Assembly (NCBI RefSeq): GCF_000485595.1
Contig: NW_014577413.1
Coordinates: 169,570-200,744 of the forward strand
Reading direction: 5' to 3'
Length of the DNA stretch: 31,175 bases
Source: Priapulus caudatus
Taxonomy: Eukaryota; Priapulida; Priapulimorpha; Priapulimorphida; Priapulidae
The number at the start of each line of letters is the position of its first letter. The stretch's first letter is position 1. A program made the position numbers and the translations under genes. Below are positions 1-9,438 of this stretch, one piece after another. Under the pieces are notes generated by a model that saw only the letters and a list, made by a program, of their open reading frames with translations, had not been told where the DNA came from and ran no database searches.

Positions 1-343
1 AGCTCACTGTGAGATGGATGTCCGGACGCGTAGCCTAGCAGCTCCTCGTCCGAAACCGGTCGCGTAGCCACGGCCAAAATATAAACATAATACTAAACGA
101 CCTAAAACTACCTCGGGTACATATCTGTAGTACCTGATACGACAACGACCCCATCTGCTTTACTACTAGTACTAATATTTAATATTTAGATTTTAGTAGG
201 CAGAAACCTGATTTAAGGCCAAGACACACTGCAGTCTGCAGCGACCGACCGTAACGACAAACAACAAAAGTCGCGGCGACTGGCGCAAACACACTGCAGC
301 GACAGCGACCGACGTTAGGTCAAAGTTCACCCAGCACTGTCCA
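1..343. other. Transposon-like flank, no gene seen
   Basis: No convincing gene. From about 219 the DNA becomes locally GC-rich and carries repeated CTGCAG and GCGACCGAC motifs (acactgcagtctgcagcgac, then acactgcagcgacagcgacc). This resembles the termini of PIF/Harbinger-type DNA transposons, which often end in GCGAC-rich sequence, and it directly abuts the long inverted repeat that follows. No second terminus or target duplication was found, so the class is a guess. Confidence 0.3.
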
Positions 344-711
344 CCACAGGCACTTAAAGCGTTTCAATAAAATATAATGCTAAATAAATACGAAATGTAT
401 TTACTACCAAATTCTTAATGTTTCTATAATCTCTTTCACCTATTATTGCCGACAGTTTCCTGTAAATTCCGTCCAAATCCTATTTGCAACATACGCTTGC
501 GGCCGCCATTCCTCACGCGGCTGCACTGTGCACACTTACACTTATCTATAAGGCCGCAAGCGTATGTTGCAAATAGGATTTGGACGGTATTTACAGGCAA
601 CTGTTGGCAATAATAGGTAAAAGATGGTATAGAAACATTAAGAATTTGGTAGTAAATACATTTCGGATTTATTTAGCATTATATTTTATTGAAACGCTTC
701 AAGTGCCTGTG
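344..711. repeat. Long inverted repeat, ~161-bp arms
   Basis: The left arm (344-504) and right arm (552-711) are reverse complements with roughly 10% mismatch, separated by a 47-bp spacer. The inner ends are perfect (cctatttgcaacatacgctt against its complement). The transcript of either strand would fold into a long hairpin. Only the right side continues into a short open frame (580-825) containing a basic and Leu-rich stretch. The likeliest origin is two copies of a DNA transposon fragment in opposite orientation, or a fold-back element. Confidence 0.8.
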
Positions 712-833
712 CTCGCCACAGTGGTTAAACATCATCACATGAACAAACGGCAAAAACTCATGCTGCTGCTTTTAAATAACAGGCTGCAAAAACTCTCTAG
801 GCATAAGGATAATCCGATAAGATAATAAAGTAA

Positions 834-1119
834 AATACACGCAGCAAATTATCATTTACTGTACGTACTGTGTCTAGCTTGCACCCTTTGGTTAGACTGG
901 TGTTGACAGTGTTGACCCACCACACTGCAAGACTACCAGCACAGCATGTTGTAGAGTATACTGTAGCCCCATACAAACTAGGAATGAATAAAAACACATT
1001 TGTTTTATTTACTCCTGATACAGACCAATATAGAGCTATACATAAGTATGCTAGGCTGTTGAGATGGTGTAACCTGGGTTATGAGGGACCAGAAAATTCT
1101 GAAATCACATCAATGGCAC
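834..1119 (+). other. Open frame of unknown identity, possible NUS1 exon 1 part
   Basis: This frame is open from the stop at 831-833 to 1151, but has no ATG until 984, so if real it is an internal exon or a decayed gene. It encodes LHPLVRLVLTVLTHHTARLP followed further on by ARLLRWCNLGYEGPE. The order 'basic-LP-x-H, spacer, L-L-x-W-C-x-x-G-Y' is faintly like the NUS1 segment just before the exon at 1522 (KLPxH..., then LVxWCxxxG). However, the diagnostic SVYD that should follow is absent and no good donor in the required phase was found. It could equally be transposon-derived. The last part runs into a TA tract. Confidence 0.22.
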
Positions 1120-1167
1120 AATATATATATATATATATGTGTTCATTGTAATAATATAGCATAAATA

Positions 1168-1466
1168 GGGACAGTAAAATTCCGTTTACATATATATTTG
1201 CAGGAAAAAAAGGCATTTGGTACAGCCTTTGAAAGAACCTGTAGGGTAATGTGTTCATAATAAAATTATCGTCATTATAAGTCATTTCGCTCTGAAACTT
1301 TTCTGAATGTAAACCATATCATTTGTGATTTTATTGAAATTTTCATGTTGTAATATGTTCAAATTACGTTTTCCACGTTTTTTCGTTTGAAAGCATCTTT
1401 TCCGTTTCCAATGGCCGTTTCCGTGTTTTCCGTCCGTTTTCCGCGATCGCGGAAAATCACTGTCCC
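1168..1466. mobile_element. MITE with ~17-bp terminal inverted repeats, TA-flanked
   Basis: The left end GGGACAGTAAAATTCCG and the inverted right end GGGACAGTGATTTTCCG match at 14 of 17 positions. Both ends are bounded by TA (1166-1167 and 1467-1468), the target duplication of Tc1/mariner-type elements. The interior is rich in TTTCCGTTTTCC-like runs and ends in CCGCGATCGCGG. There is no coding capacity, so this is a non-autonomous element lying just upstream of NUS1 exon 2. Confidence 0.65.
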
Positions 1467-1521
1467 TACATAAACATAGCTCTAGCTATTGAGTTAACTT
1501 GTTTATTATCTTCTTTGGTAG

Positions 1522-1635
1522 GTTTGATTAGACGGAACCAAGCCTTCATCCACAAGTTGTTGAAACAGAAGTGTCAAGAGCTGTTAGGAGTCAGCATGAG
1601 TAGGCTTGGTGTTTATTTATACCAACCGCATAAAG
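1522..1635 (+). CDS. NUS1: NUS1 exon 2
   Basis: The acceptor is ...ctttggtag and the donor is gtaata at 1636. The exon begins with the last two bases of a codon, so exon 1 must end with one base of a Gly codon. It reads GLIRRNQAFIHKLLKQ then CQELLG, aligning with human [23 protein letters not shown]. Confidence 0.88.
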
Positions 1636-4600
1636 GTAATAAGACTGTGTTGTGAACTCTTTTTGTGAAGAGTGGCATGTAAATGTCCTTAAAGGGTAGT
1701 TTTTAATTTAATGTACTACAGAAAAACATGTTTGAGTGCAAAAGCCTCCATTGCTTGAAAAATGGGTTCTTTTGGTCTTTGTTAACAATAAAGATACTTA
1801 ATTGGCTAAAGCCTGGCTTCCTCCTGCATTCGATAATTGAGCTTAAGCCATATTCTTAGGCATCAAGTGAGACAGCATTAAAATTAGTGAACCAGATATG
1901 TTTTGGAGTGATGAACTAAACATTTGTTCTTTTATATTCATAACTCCTAAGAAAATATAAATTGCAATAAGGTGTGTAATATATAGTCATAGACATCAAT
2001 ATCTAGACTCTAGAGGGATATAAACACAACTTGAATGGGTGTATTTTTCAAGAAGACAAAGTGCTTTATATTTTAAGGTCCTCTAAAACTCCTCTTGTTT
2101 TTTCACATAAAAAATGGTGGGTATAATGTATATTACTGAGAGGGTGGCATTGGTTTGGTGCCATTATTTAAAATTTAGCACTTTTGCATTAGCATTGATT
2201 GCATGCTATATTCTATATTTTTGTGTTGAATGCATACATCTGTGCAGATGCCTACCCAGAGTTAAGCTTGAAAACATTTAATTATTTACTGTTAATATAA
2301 GATTACATAGCTGATAACAAAGTGACATATATGCTTTACAAGTGAGCTCTTGTTTATCTTGCACCTTGAAATCTTATTTTTGTCTTTTCCCTTCCTGGTA
2401 GTGTTTCTTTGCAAGGTGCCAGTTCCAAAAATTTGGTCAAGTGCATGACATTAGAGCATTTGGTTGACTGCTGCACTAGCTGATCACTGCTACTGTTGTT
2501 TTACAGTTTAATATATTCTTGGTATTTATATTCATTGCATATCAATTCACAGAGAAAGGAGAAAATGGGATCCATTGCAGAACTCGGGTCAGGTTGCTGG
2601 ATGGAAGTAATGGCAAGCATGATATTGTTGAAGCAGTGCGGAATGTCTGCATAGATGTACAGCATTGCAAATTTAAAGCTGACAGCATTGATGCAAGGAA
2701 ATTAGAAGAATATTTAAATGGTAAGTTAGAGAAAAAATACTAAGTGAGGTAGCACAGATTTGCGCAAATTGTAATTGCGACCAAACTAGTTCATAACCAA
2801 GTTAACAGTCACTATTTTTAAATTTGGGATTTTTCAATATCGAGATAGCTCTTAGTCGTATAATGTATGATATTTTAAAAGATAACCTCACAACAAGAGA
2901 CAGCATAGCAGGGCATCATTGGATAATAAAAAATAGTTTACAATATGTTAATTGTGTGCCACTTCTTCTAAATTTCATTGAATATTGCTGAAGATAGCAT
3001 TGAATTGCATGAAGAAAGCTAAAAGCAGATCTCTTTTAACTGAATGACATTGTGTACTTTGTTTCTGTTGATTACTCAGTCACTAGTAGGGTGAAATTTA
3101 ATGTTATGCAGGGGTAGAAATTAACTTTTGAATAAGGGAGTCCAACGCTGCCCACAAAAAGAGGGAGTCTGCAGCAAAATGAGGGAGTCTGCAGTCTGAA
3201 GTTCAAAACTAAGGCATAACAACAATAACACACGTGCTTATTTTGAAGATTCATGCGATGCACGTCTGCCAAATTTTCTTTGGATATTTGCTGAAAAAAT
3301 GTGATAATTCCATGAGGCCGTGCTCTGGAACGAACGAGTTAGTATAGCAGAATTTTCAGGGAGTCACACGGAATCCTGCATTTGTCAAATCGGGGAGTCC
3401 GACAGTAAATCAGGGAGTATTTGACTCCGGACTCCCGTTAATTTTGCACCCTGGTTATGTGTACCAGTCATATCAGCAATACCTAGCATTTATTAGTATA
3501 CATGGGTAGCATGATTAACTGATTAACATCAATTACCAGTAGATTGTTTGTAACCAATAATCGACTATGAAATCCCATCCAATTCCCATTGCAGTAGCAT
3601 CTGAACTAGCACAATCATTTTAGTGTCATTTTAATATAGAATTAAGATCCCTCTGTGTGTCATACACACATATAGGGTAACTTAAAAAATAAATAATAGT
3701 TGCATAAATAGTGCAACTCAAGGTGCAAATACTGGGATTTGCAACAGCATAAATATACTGCCATACTGCCATAACATTGATTTTTCACTCATTACTCATT
3801 CATGTTGAACAATGGCTATTGCTATCTATCTCCATTACCTAATGCCAAGTAAGCTCATTTTGAAGGACACAGTGCATTGCACAACTTTTTGTTTGCTAAA
3901 TTAAGTATGGTGCTTATGTATTGTAATAATTGTTATTTAAGTTGAACAGTAATCGCTTTGCTGTTATTAAAGTTTGTAAAAGCCAGTAGTACAACTGACA
4001 ATCACATGAGTGTCCGTCTGATGGCGTTATACTTTAAAAGGAAAGCTAAAAGCATGCTTTTTTTCTTATGTTAAAAGTGAGACAATGACGTGTGGATGCG
4101 AGCATACATGTATTCGAAATTTTAATGTTCTTGTAACTTTTGAGAGGTGGATTTGTATCATCCTTGAACTTCTTCTCAAGCCATTGTTATATATAGAGTA
4201 GATATAATAGGTGATGCTCTTGTAAGCTTTTTTTTATATTTTGTTGTTTTCTTCACACAGCAACAGAAGGTTTGCCAGACCCTGGTCTACTACTTGCGAT
4301 AGGTCCAGTATATTCTACTTCCAACTATCCCCCATGGCAGATTCGATTAACAGAAATTATGTAGGTATTTTTTATTACAGTAGAGGAGACTATTTCGTCC
4401 CATTGGTATGATGGGTTAATTTCTTGTGACTAATATAAATGCATTTTCTTGAGTCTAAATAACCAGAAAAGTGGTGTTGCTATTTATTTTATAGTTTTAG
4501 GCCATTGTAGTCAAAAAGTCATACCCACTTCTTTACAGAATGGCATGTAGTGGTAACATTTGGATTTACACAATATATTCCAATATGAGTATCAAATGAC

Positions 4601-5551
4601 AACTCTTAGTGAGTGGAGTACAAGTATAATATATAAATTGGTTCTAGTTCAGAAAAAGGCTTGTAATATTTTTTTGGATCATGTTATTCCTATTATTAAT
4701 AAGTAGGGTTATCAGGGGAGGATCTGCACTAAACTGTGAAGCATTGAGGGCAGTTAAATTGTTGCATTTGCTAGCTGTGCACAGAGAGACAAACATGCAT
4801 GTGAATATTTTACAGCTGGAGTCTCAGAATACTGATTGTGTGTTTGGTATCTATTGGGTTTTAAAAATATATCAAGAAAACATTTACTGGTGTAAAAAGC
4901 ATGCAGACAAGGTGGCAATTTTGCACGTAATTTCTCTCGTGCGATCAAAAGAGTAAACAGACTGCAAGGTGTGTCTAGCAGGTGTAATTAGCAGCTGCGT
5001 CATGAGAACACTGGTCCGGTCTGCTATCAGGGATCATGTGTCTTACATGCGTTTTACCATTCCTGTGATACATACACCAGTCGCAATCCTAAAAGCAGTA
5101 ATCAAACTGGCCTGTAACAATCTTTTATTATTACATTAGTTGCACAGGTGGTAGCTATGTGTTGTGCAGTATCATAGAGGAAGTTTAGTGGCTTACTGAT
5201 TAACGTTGGTGTTGGTGATGTCATTGGCAGTGACGCCAGTTACGTTACTGAGAAAAGAAGCTAGTGTGATTTATTTCTCAAAAGATAAATGCATTGCGCA
5301 TTGTGTATTGTGTTTGCATGCGTGCGTATGGGTATGTTAAATGGATTTGGTTTAAGTACATTATAAAGAAATATATTTTGAAAAGGTGTGTGAAACAATT
5401 TTGTGTAGATTCAATTCTGTATGTTGTATTTACAAAACCATTATTTTTTGTTTTTGGCAGTTATCTGAAGGCAACTCACAAACTTCGGTACTCCGATTTT
5501 CTAAACAGTCTGCGTTCGTTTAGCAAGTGTGAACAGCGCTTTGGAAAATGA
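1522..5551 (+). CDS. NUS1: NUS1 (Nogo-B receptor), dehydrodolichyl diphosphate synthase subunit, exons 2-5
   Basis: Spliced CDS is 1522-1635, 2553-2720, 4261-4360 and 5461-5551, giving about 157 residues including the completed first codon, roughly the C-terminal half of a ~290-residue protein. Seen: GLIRRNQ at the first exon, GKHDIVEAVRNVC, a PDPGLLLAIGPVYST block, PPWQIRLTEI and the C-terminal CEQRFGK. These match the vertebrate NUS1 blocks GKADIVRAAQDFC, PDPDLVLKFGPVDST, PWHIRLTEI and CEQRLGK in order. Known: NUS1 pairs with DHDDS at the ER membrane to make the polyprenyl chain of dolichol. The terminal RxG motif (RFG here) contributes to the active site. All junctions are GT-AG and join in frame (phases 1, 1, 2). 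The N-terminal exon with the membrane segment and start codon lies upstream and is not secure in this window. Introns 1 and 3 carry transposon insertions. Confidence 0.92.
2553..2720 (+). CDS. NUS1: NUS1 exon 3
   Basis: The acceptor is tcaattcacag and the donor is a consensus gtaagt at 2721. The first codon (Glu) is split across the junction with exon 2. The exon encodes HCRTRVRLLDGSNGKHDIVE and then VRNVCIDVQ, the GKxDIVxAxxxxC block conserved in NUS1, and ends at EEYLNG. Confidence 0.92.
3109..3453. mobile_element. Non-autonomous DNA transposon in NUS1 intron 3
   Basis: The ends are imperfect inverted repeats: CAGGGGTAGAAATTAAC at the left, and CAGGGTGCAAAATTAAC when the right end is inverted. 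GTTATG stands immediately outside both ends (3103-3108 and 3454-3459). The interior repeats gagggagtctgcag-type units and has no long ORF. The CAGGG start suggests hAT, but the flanking repeat is 6 bp rather than the usual 8. Confidence 0.6.
4261..4360 (+). CDS. NUS1: NUS1 exon 4
   Basis: It is preceded by a strong T-rich tract and cacag acceptor. The donor is gtaggt at 4361; reading on would hit a stop at once. It encodes PDPGLLLAIGPVYSTSNYPP followed by WQIRLTEI, the most conserved NUS1 C-terminal block. Confidence 0.93.
5461..5551 (+). CDS. NUS1: NUS1 exon 5 with stop
   Basis: The acceptor is tttttggcag. The exon encodes HKLRYSDFLNSLRSFSKC then EQRFGK and a TGA stop, matching human [22 protein letters not shown] in length and spacing, including the RxG motif at the extreme C-terminus. 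Confidence 0.93.
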
Positions 5552-6359
5552 TTGGTGCGTGTCATCATCTCTTTAAAGAACAACTGCATAATTATATGGT
5601 ATGTATAGGTATAAACACTAGTCTCATCTGTCACCAGTTGTTAAATTTTTGTAAAGAATCACAAGGGTGTTGGCAGTTTCTGTTGTGAAATCATAGGTCC
5701 TAGTTTTCCATTGATAGGAGGAATGTTGTTTTTCACAAGTTATGTAATTATAACATATGTTGAGTTTTAAAGCATGCTGTTGTATTTATGAGATTTTGAG
5801 GTCAGGTGTTTATTCAAAGACTGTGTGTCAGAATTTCAATACAACTCGTTAACACATTCAATAGCATACATTTAATTGTGCTGCTGATATTCTGCTTGTT
5901 ACAGTAAGGATTTCAATGTATCAAACTGTGTTACAATGTTTTAGTCAGATCTAAATTAGACAATCAGATCTATATAGCGGCTAGGTGCGAACGACTTTCA
6001 TCATCATTAAAATAGTTACGTGAGCAAAGGTAATGTTAATTAGAAAAAAAATACATACAATAGGGAAAATCATGTAAACAAATGTAACCAGTATCAATTA
6101 TAACCACGTAGAAAATAGAGAATGTTGAGTGCATTTTTTGTTGAAACACTGTTTAAGAGTGAAGCAGTATAAACCTATTGGAATGAATAGTCGTGCTATG
6201 TGATAGTGATGACAATGCTTATTAAAAATGTTAAGCAATTCATTGAAATCTTAAAAACATTTAGGTTTGAGTACCAAGATATATACTATCACATCGACCG
6301 GCTACACAATTATGAATATTTGTAAGACATTCCAGAATAAAAAATAAGTGATAAATAAA
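5552..6359 (+). other. NUS1 3'UTR and polyadenylation signals
   Basis: No ORF of note follows the NUS1 stop. The first AATAAA pair is at 6336-6341 and 6354-6359, followed directly by T/GT-rich DNA (ttattgtgttcgtgttac), the expected downstream element. This would give a 3'UTR of about 0.8 kb. Unproven without transcripts. Confidence 0.5.
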
Positions 6360-6429
6360 GTTATTGTGTTCGTGTTACTTTGCACGTGAGCAGTATGGAT
6401 TTTTATATTGTTTTCTCACACAATCCGCT

Positions 6430-6432
<3 letters not shown>

Positions 6433-6469
<37 letters not shown>
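6433..6469. repeat. (AT)n microsatellite
   Basis: Uninterrupted AT dinucleotide tract of about 18 units. Confidence 0.98.
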
Positions 6470-6470
<1 letters not shown>

Positions 6471-8348
6471 TTGGAGACTCTTCCTAGTCATGTAGTAAAT
6501 TTCGTTTGCAGGATGTATAATGTTATTTTATTGGTATAATAGATAACAAAATTACTTTTCTTGTTCAGTTGAAAGTTTTTTAATCAACCAGCGAAATGTC
6601 AGGATGACGCGCATGTGTTGCAGAAGCTACCGTATATGCATCGATGACGCGAACATGAGTTTGTAATTTTGTATATTTTATTTCCCTACATTTATGAGTT
6701 TACATAATATTTATTATTTTTACGTACAAGCAGTGGTGAATCATAGGAGACCATTGTTTAACATTCTAGAAATTTCACTCGAGATTCTAAAGCTCGTTAA
6801 TTTGAGTTACAAATTAATGTTATTCAGCCGTTTTGAACGAATATTCGAAGGCTATTGAAGAACCTGTTGAAGGCTGCAGGCAACCAATATCATGAGGCAT
6901 AACAGCAGATACATCTATCTTTCTGGAAGCACAACTATGTAATTGTCCACCTATATGAGAAACTCTAATAGCTAGTACATGTCAATATGCTCATGGGAAC
7001 ATGCTTATAACCTATTAAAATACAAGACGGATTGCGTAGTTACTAACTTATATTACATGGAATTACATATTACATATTATCTAAGAATGTACGTTAACTT
7101 ACTGCAATACGATCTGTTTTTACAACCAACCATATAGGCCTACCATGGTATCAGAAGTAAATAAAAATATTTTTCATTTACTATATATATATATATATAT
7201 ATATATATCCACTATTCCTCCATTCACTTATCACCACAACCACGACTTCACGTGATAATCGGTTTCACGCAATTAGGCCATGGAGGGAAGCAGGAAGGCA
7301 TGCTCGTATGTGTGAAAGTAACACCAAACCTGCTCTGGAAATAGCGGTGGCATTGAGATCAAGACTGCATTAATTGCCATCTAGGATATTTAGCCTAATT
7401 AACTTTCGGCGTGTAAGTTGAGCCCATGCAACCTCCACACTCCCACGCCCGTACGTTTCTAGCCGATCGGGCAGTATATATATAGGCTCGTGATGGTTTG
7501 TTTCGCGTCGCTCCCAACGGAAATAGTTCCCAGTGTATATAGTGTGTCTAGTGTGGATGGCTGCTTGGCCACATTGTGGGCAAATGCATGAATAACATTT
7601 CATAGTTCACCAGGTCGTACCTGGTCGTACTATACGAGATCCAAACCCTTCTGGAGCACTTCTGAGAATGGTGGTATAGTCTTTGTCTTGCTGAACGTGG
7701 AATCGGGACAGTGGTTCTATCAAATTCCCAGAGAATCAAGAAACAAAGCAAGAAATATTGGGAACTTCTTGCACGCAGCCATCTCTGTATTCACAGCCCT
7801 ATATGCATGTATATACATCGGTATATGGCTGCAAGGAATTCTAAATATTTCTTCATTTTACCCAAGGGGTGTATACGTATGTACGTGTATATATATATAT
7901 ATATATGCAGTTATACTAGGGTACCGGTAGTGAGAACTTCTGTTAAATTTTTAACAACTCACTATAATAAATATATGCAGTTAGTTAGCCATTTAGCTAT
8001 ATTCAACAATTGATATATATTTTTGATATTGATATTATTGATATAAATTAATTGCGTATTATAACCTAGTCTAGTTTCCTATTTAGTTATTAACTTACTA
8101 GTCGGAGTCTCTAACCGTTTAGTTTTGACTGTACCACACATTTAAGACTAGAAAATCAATACATATATATACATTGTATCAAGAGCTAGTAATATATATT
8201 ATGTATTATTATTATAGTGTATTATTATACACTATTATAATATGTATTATTAGCTATCGTCTGATTGTATATTGTGTAATAATTATTATAAACAATAAGC
8301 AGTTGTGACATAGTAAATCTAAAACCTTTTCTGTGACTAAGTCTAAAG
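6470..8348. other. AT-rich intergenic DNA, no gene recognised
   Basis: Holds a second TA tract (7182-7208), a short one at 7888-7906 and many TATTAT-type runs near 8160-8290. Small open frames at 7370-7751 on the minus strand have no ATG-plus-domain signature and interrupt one another; I recognise no protein in them. Confidence 0.6.
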
Positions 8349-8674
8349 CAGGGGTTCTTAACCTGTGGTCCATGGACCCCTTTGGGGTCCGTACGTGGAT
8401 GGGCTTCAGGGAGTCCGTTAGCCCAACAAGGCTGTGCGACTGATTGTTTATAGGCCTACAATGGTATTGTAATACAAAGTGATTAGCAAGACCGCGGCCG
8501 TTTCTTCCGCGGCCTAGGGGTCCGTGAACGGCCATTGTTTGCAAAATTGTGTGTTTATGTGCACATAAACATATTTTTCTGGGGAGGGGTCCGTAGCTTT
8601 CACCAGATTCTCAAAGGGGTCATGAGGGGTCCATGACTCAAAAAAAGAAACCACTGGCACTGGCACTGGCACTG
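8349..8674. mobile_element. hAT-type MITE with perfect 8-bp target duplication
   Basis: It starts CAGGGGTTCTTAACC, a classic hAT terminus. It ends in the complement of a CAGTGGTTTCTT-type terminus, with the terminal CAGTG motif iterated four times at 6-bp spacing. The flanks GTCTAAAG (8341-8348) and GTCTAAAG (8675-8682) are a perfect 8-bp duplication, the hAT hallmark. The interior repeats 'ggggtcc' motifs and has no transposase. Confidence 0.88.
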
Positions 8675-8682
8675 GTCTAAAG

Positions 8683-9096
8683 AGTAAAGGATAAGCATTT
8701 TTACTAATTTGCATGCATACGAACACGAGAAGTAATAGATTATTTATTCCTGCTAATAGTCGAGTGCATAATTTGTTCAGACGGTCAACGACCTTATATA
8801 ATTGTACACGATCTTTTGTGTGGTTAGCAGACGAGCTGATATTTCGTTTTCCGATATTCACCTGTTGGTAGGGGCCAGACAAACGAACATCTCTGCGCTA
8901 TTGCGTAGTAATGTGAAATGTACATGATATCCGTTCACGAAAAGCAGATCCCTACTTGTGAAATGAAACCTAACCGGTTTAATGACTTGAATGCCTTTAG
9001 GAAAAAGTTACTATGCTACAACTGTACCCATGAACAGTTAATCGCATAGCAATAGAATAAATTCGACTAATTCTTTCTTAGTGAATGCGTAGGCAG
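8683..9096. other. Intergenic DNA, nothing recognised
   Basis: AT-rich, with no ORF, repeat or RNA gene that I can support. Contains a TTTATT at about 8746 that could serve as a distant minus-strand AATAAA for gene A. Confidence 0.5.
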
Positions 9097-9115
9097 TGAC
9101 GTCAATGTGACGTCA
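9097..9115. promoter_or_regulatory. Twin CRE palindromes
   Basis: TGACGTCA occurs twice, at 9097-9104 and 9108-9115, with 11-bp periodicity (one helical turn) and an AT follow-on each time. The full palindrome is the high-affinity CREB/ATF site. It lies about 320 bp downstream of gene A's stop and about 70 bp upstream of a GTGAGT donor-like site on the plus strand. It may mark an unannotated plus-strand promoter. Confidence 0.45.
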
Positions 9116-9185
9116 ATGGCGGACTGACTCGCTGATCAAGGTTGTTGTGGGGACACAGACGGAACAAGTGTAAATGCATCTTGCT

Positions 9186-9239
9186 GGTGAGTAAAAATAG
9201 AAACCTTTTCATTGATTTACTTCTATTTTAGGACTCACC
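9186..9239. repeat. Hairpin with GT...AG ends
   Basis: GGTGAGT plus AAAATAGAA pairs with TTCTATTTT plus ACTCACC, interrupted by a small bulge, around an 18-nt loop. The same stretch begins GTGAGT and contains TTTTAG at its 3' side, so it could read as a 46-nt mini-intron. Splicing it would join an ATGCATCTTGCTG start to an early stop, so no protein is proposed. Confidence 0.45.
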
Positions 9240-9438
9240 ACCTAGGTCAGTTGGCTGGAAATTTAAATGGTAGACCGGCTGGTTTGCTATTTTGTCATTG
9301 CTGGTGCAATTCTAACGTGTGGTGGGGTATTCGTCGCTAAACTGGAAGTTTATGCTTTCTGCGTTGTAATAAATATTTTGCGAATTTGCTGGTGGGAATC
9401 GCAAGCTAATATTTTCAACGCTCGTGTTAGCTCTAGTA

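Noticed and set aside
7370-7751. Minus-strand frames with CPQCGQA and similar
   Set aside because: A Cys pair alone is not a domain. The two frames are interrupted and overlap in different phases, and no splice sites rescue them.
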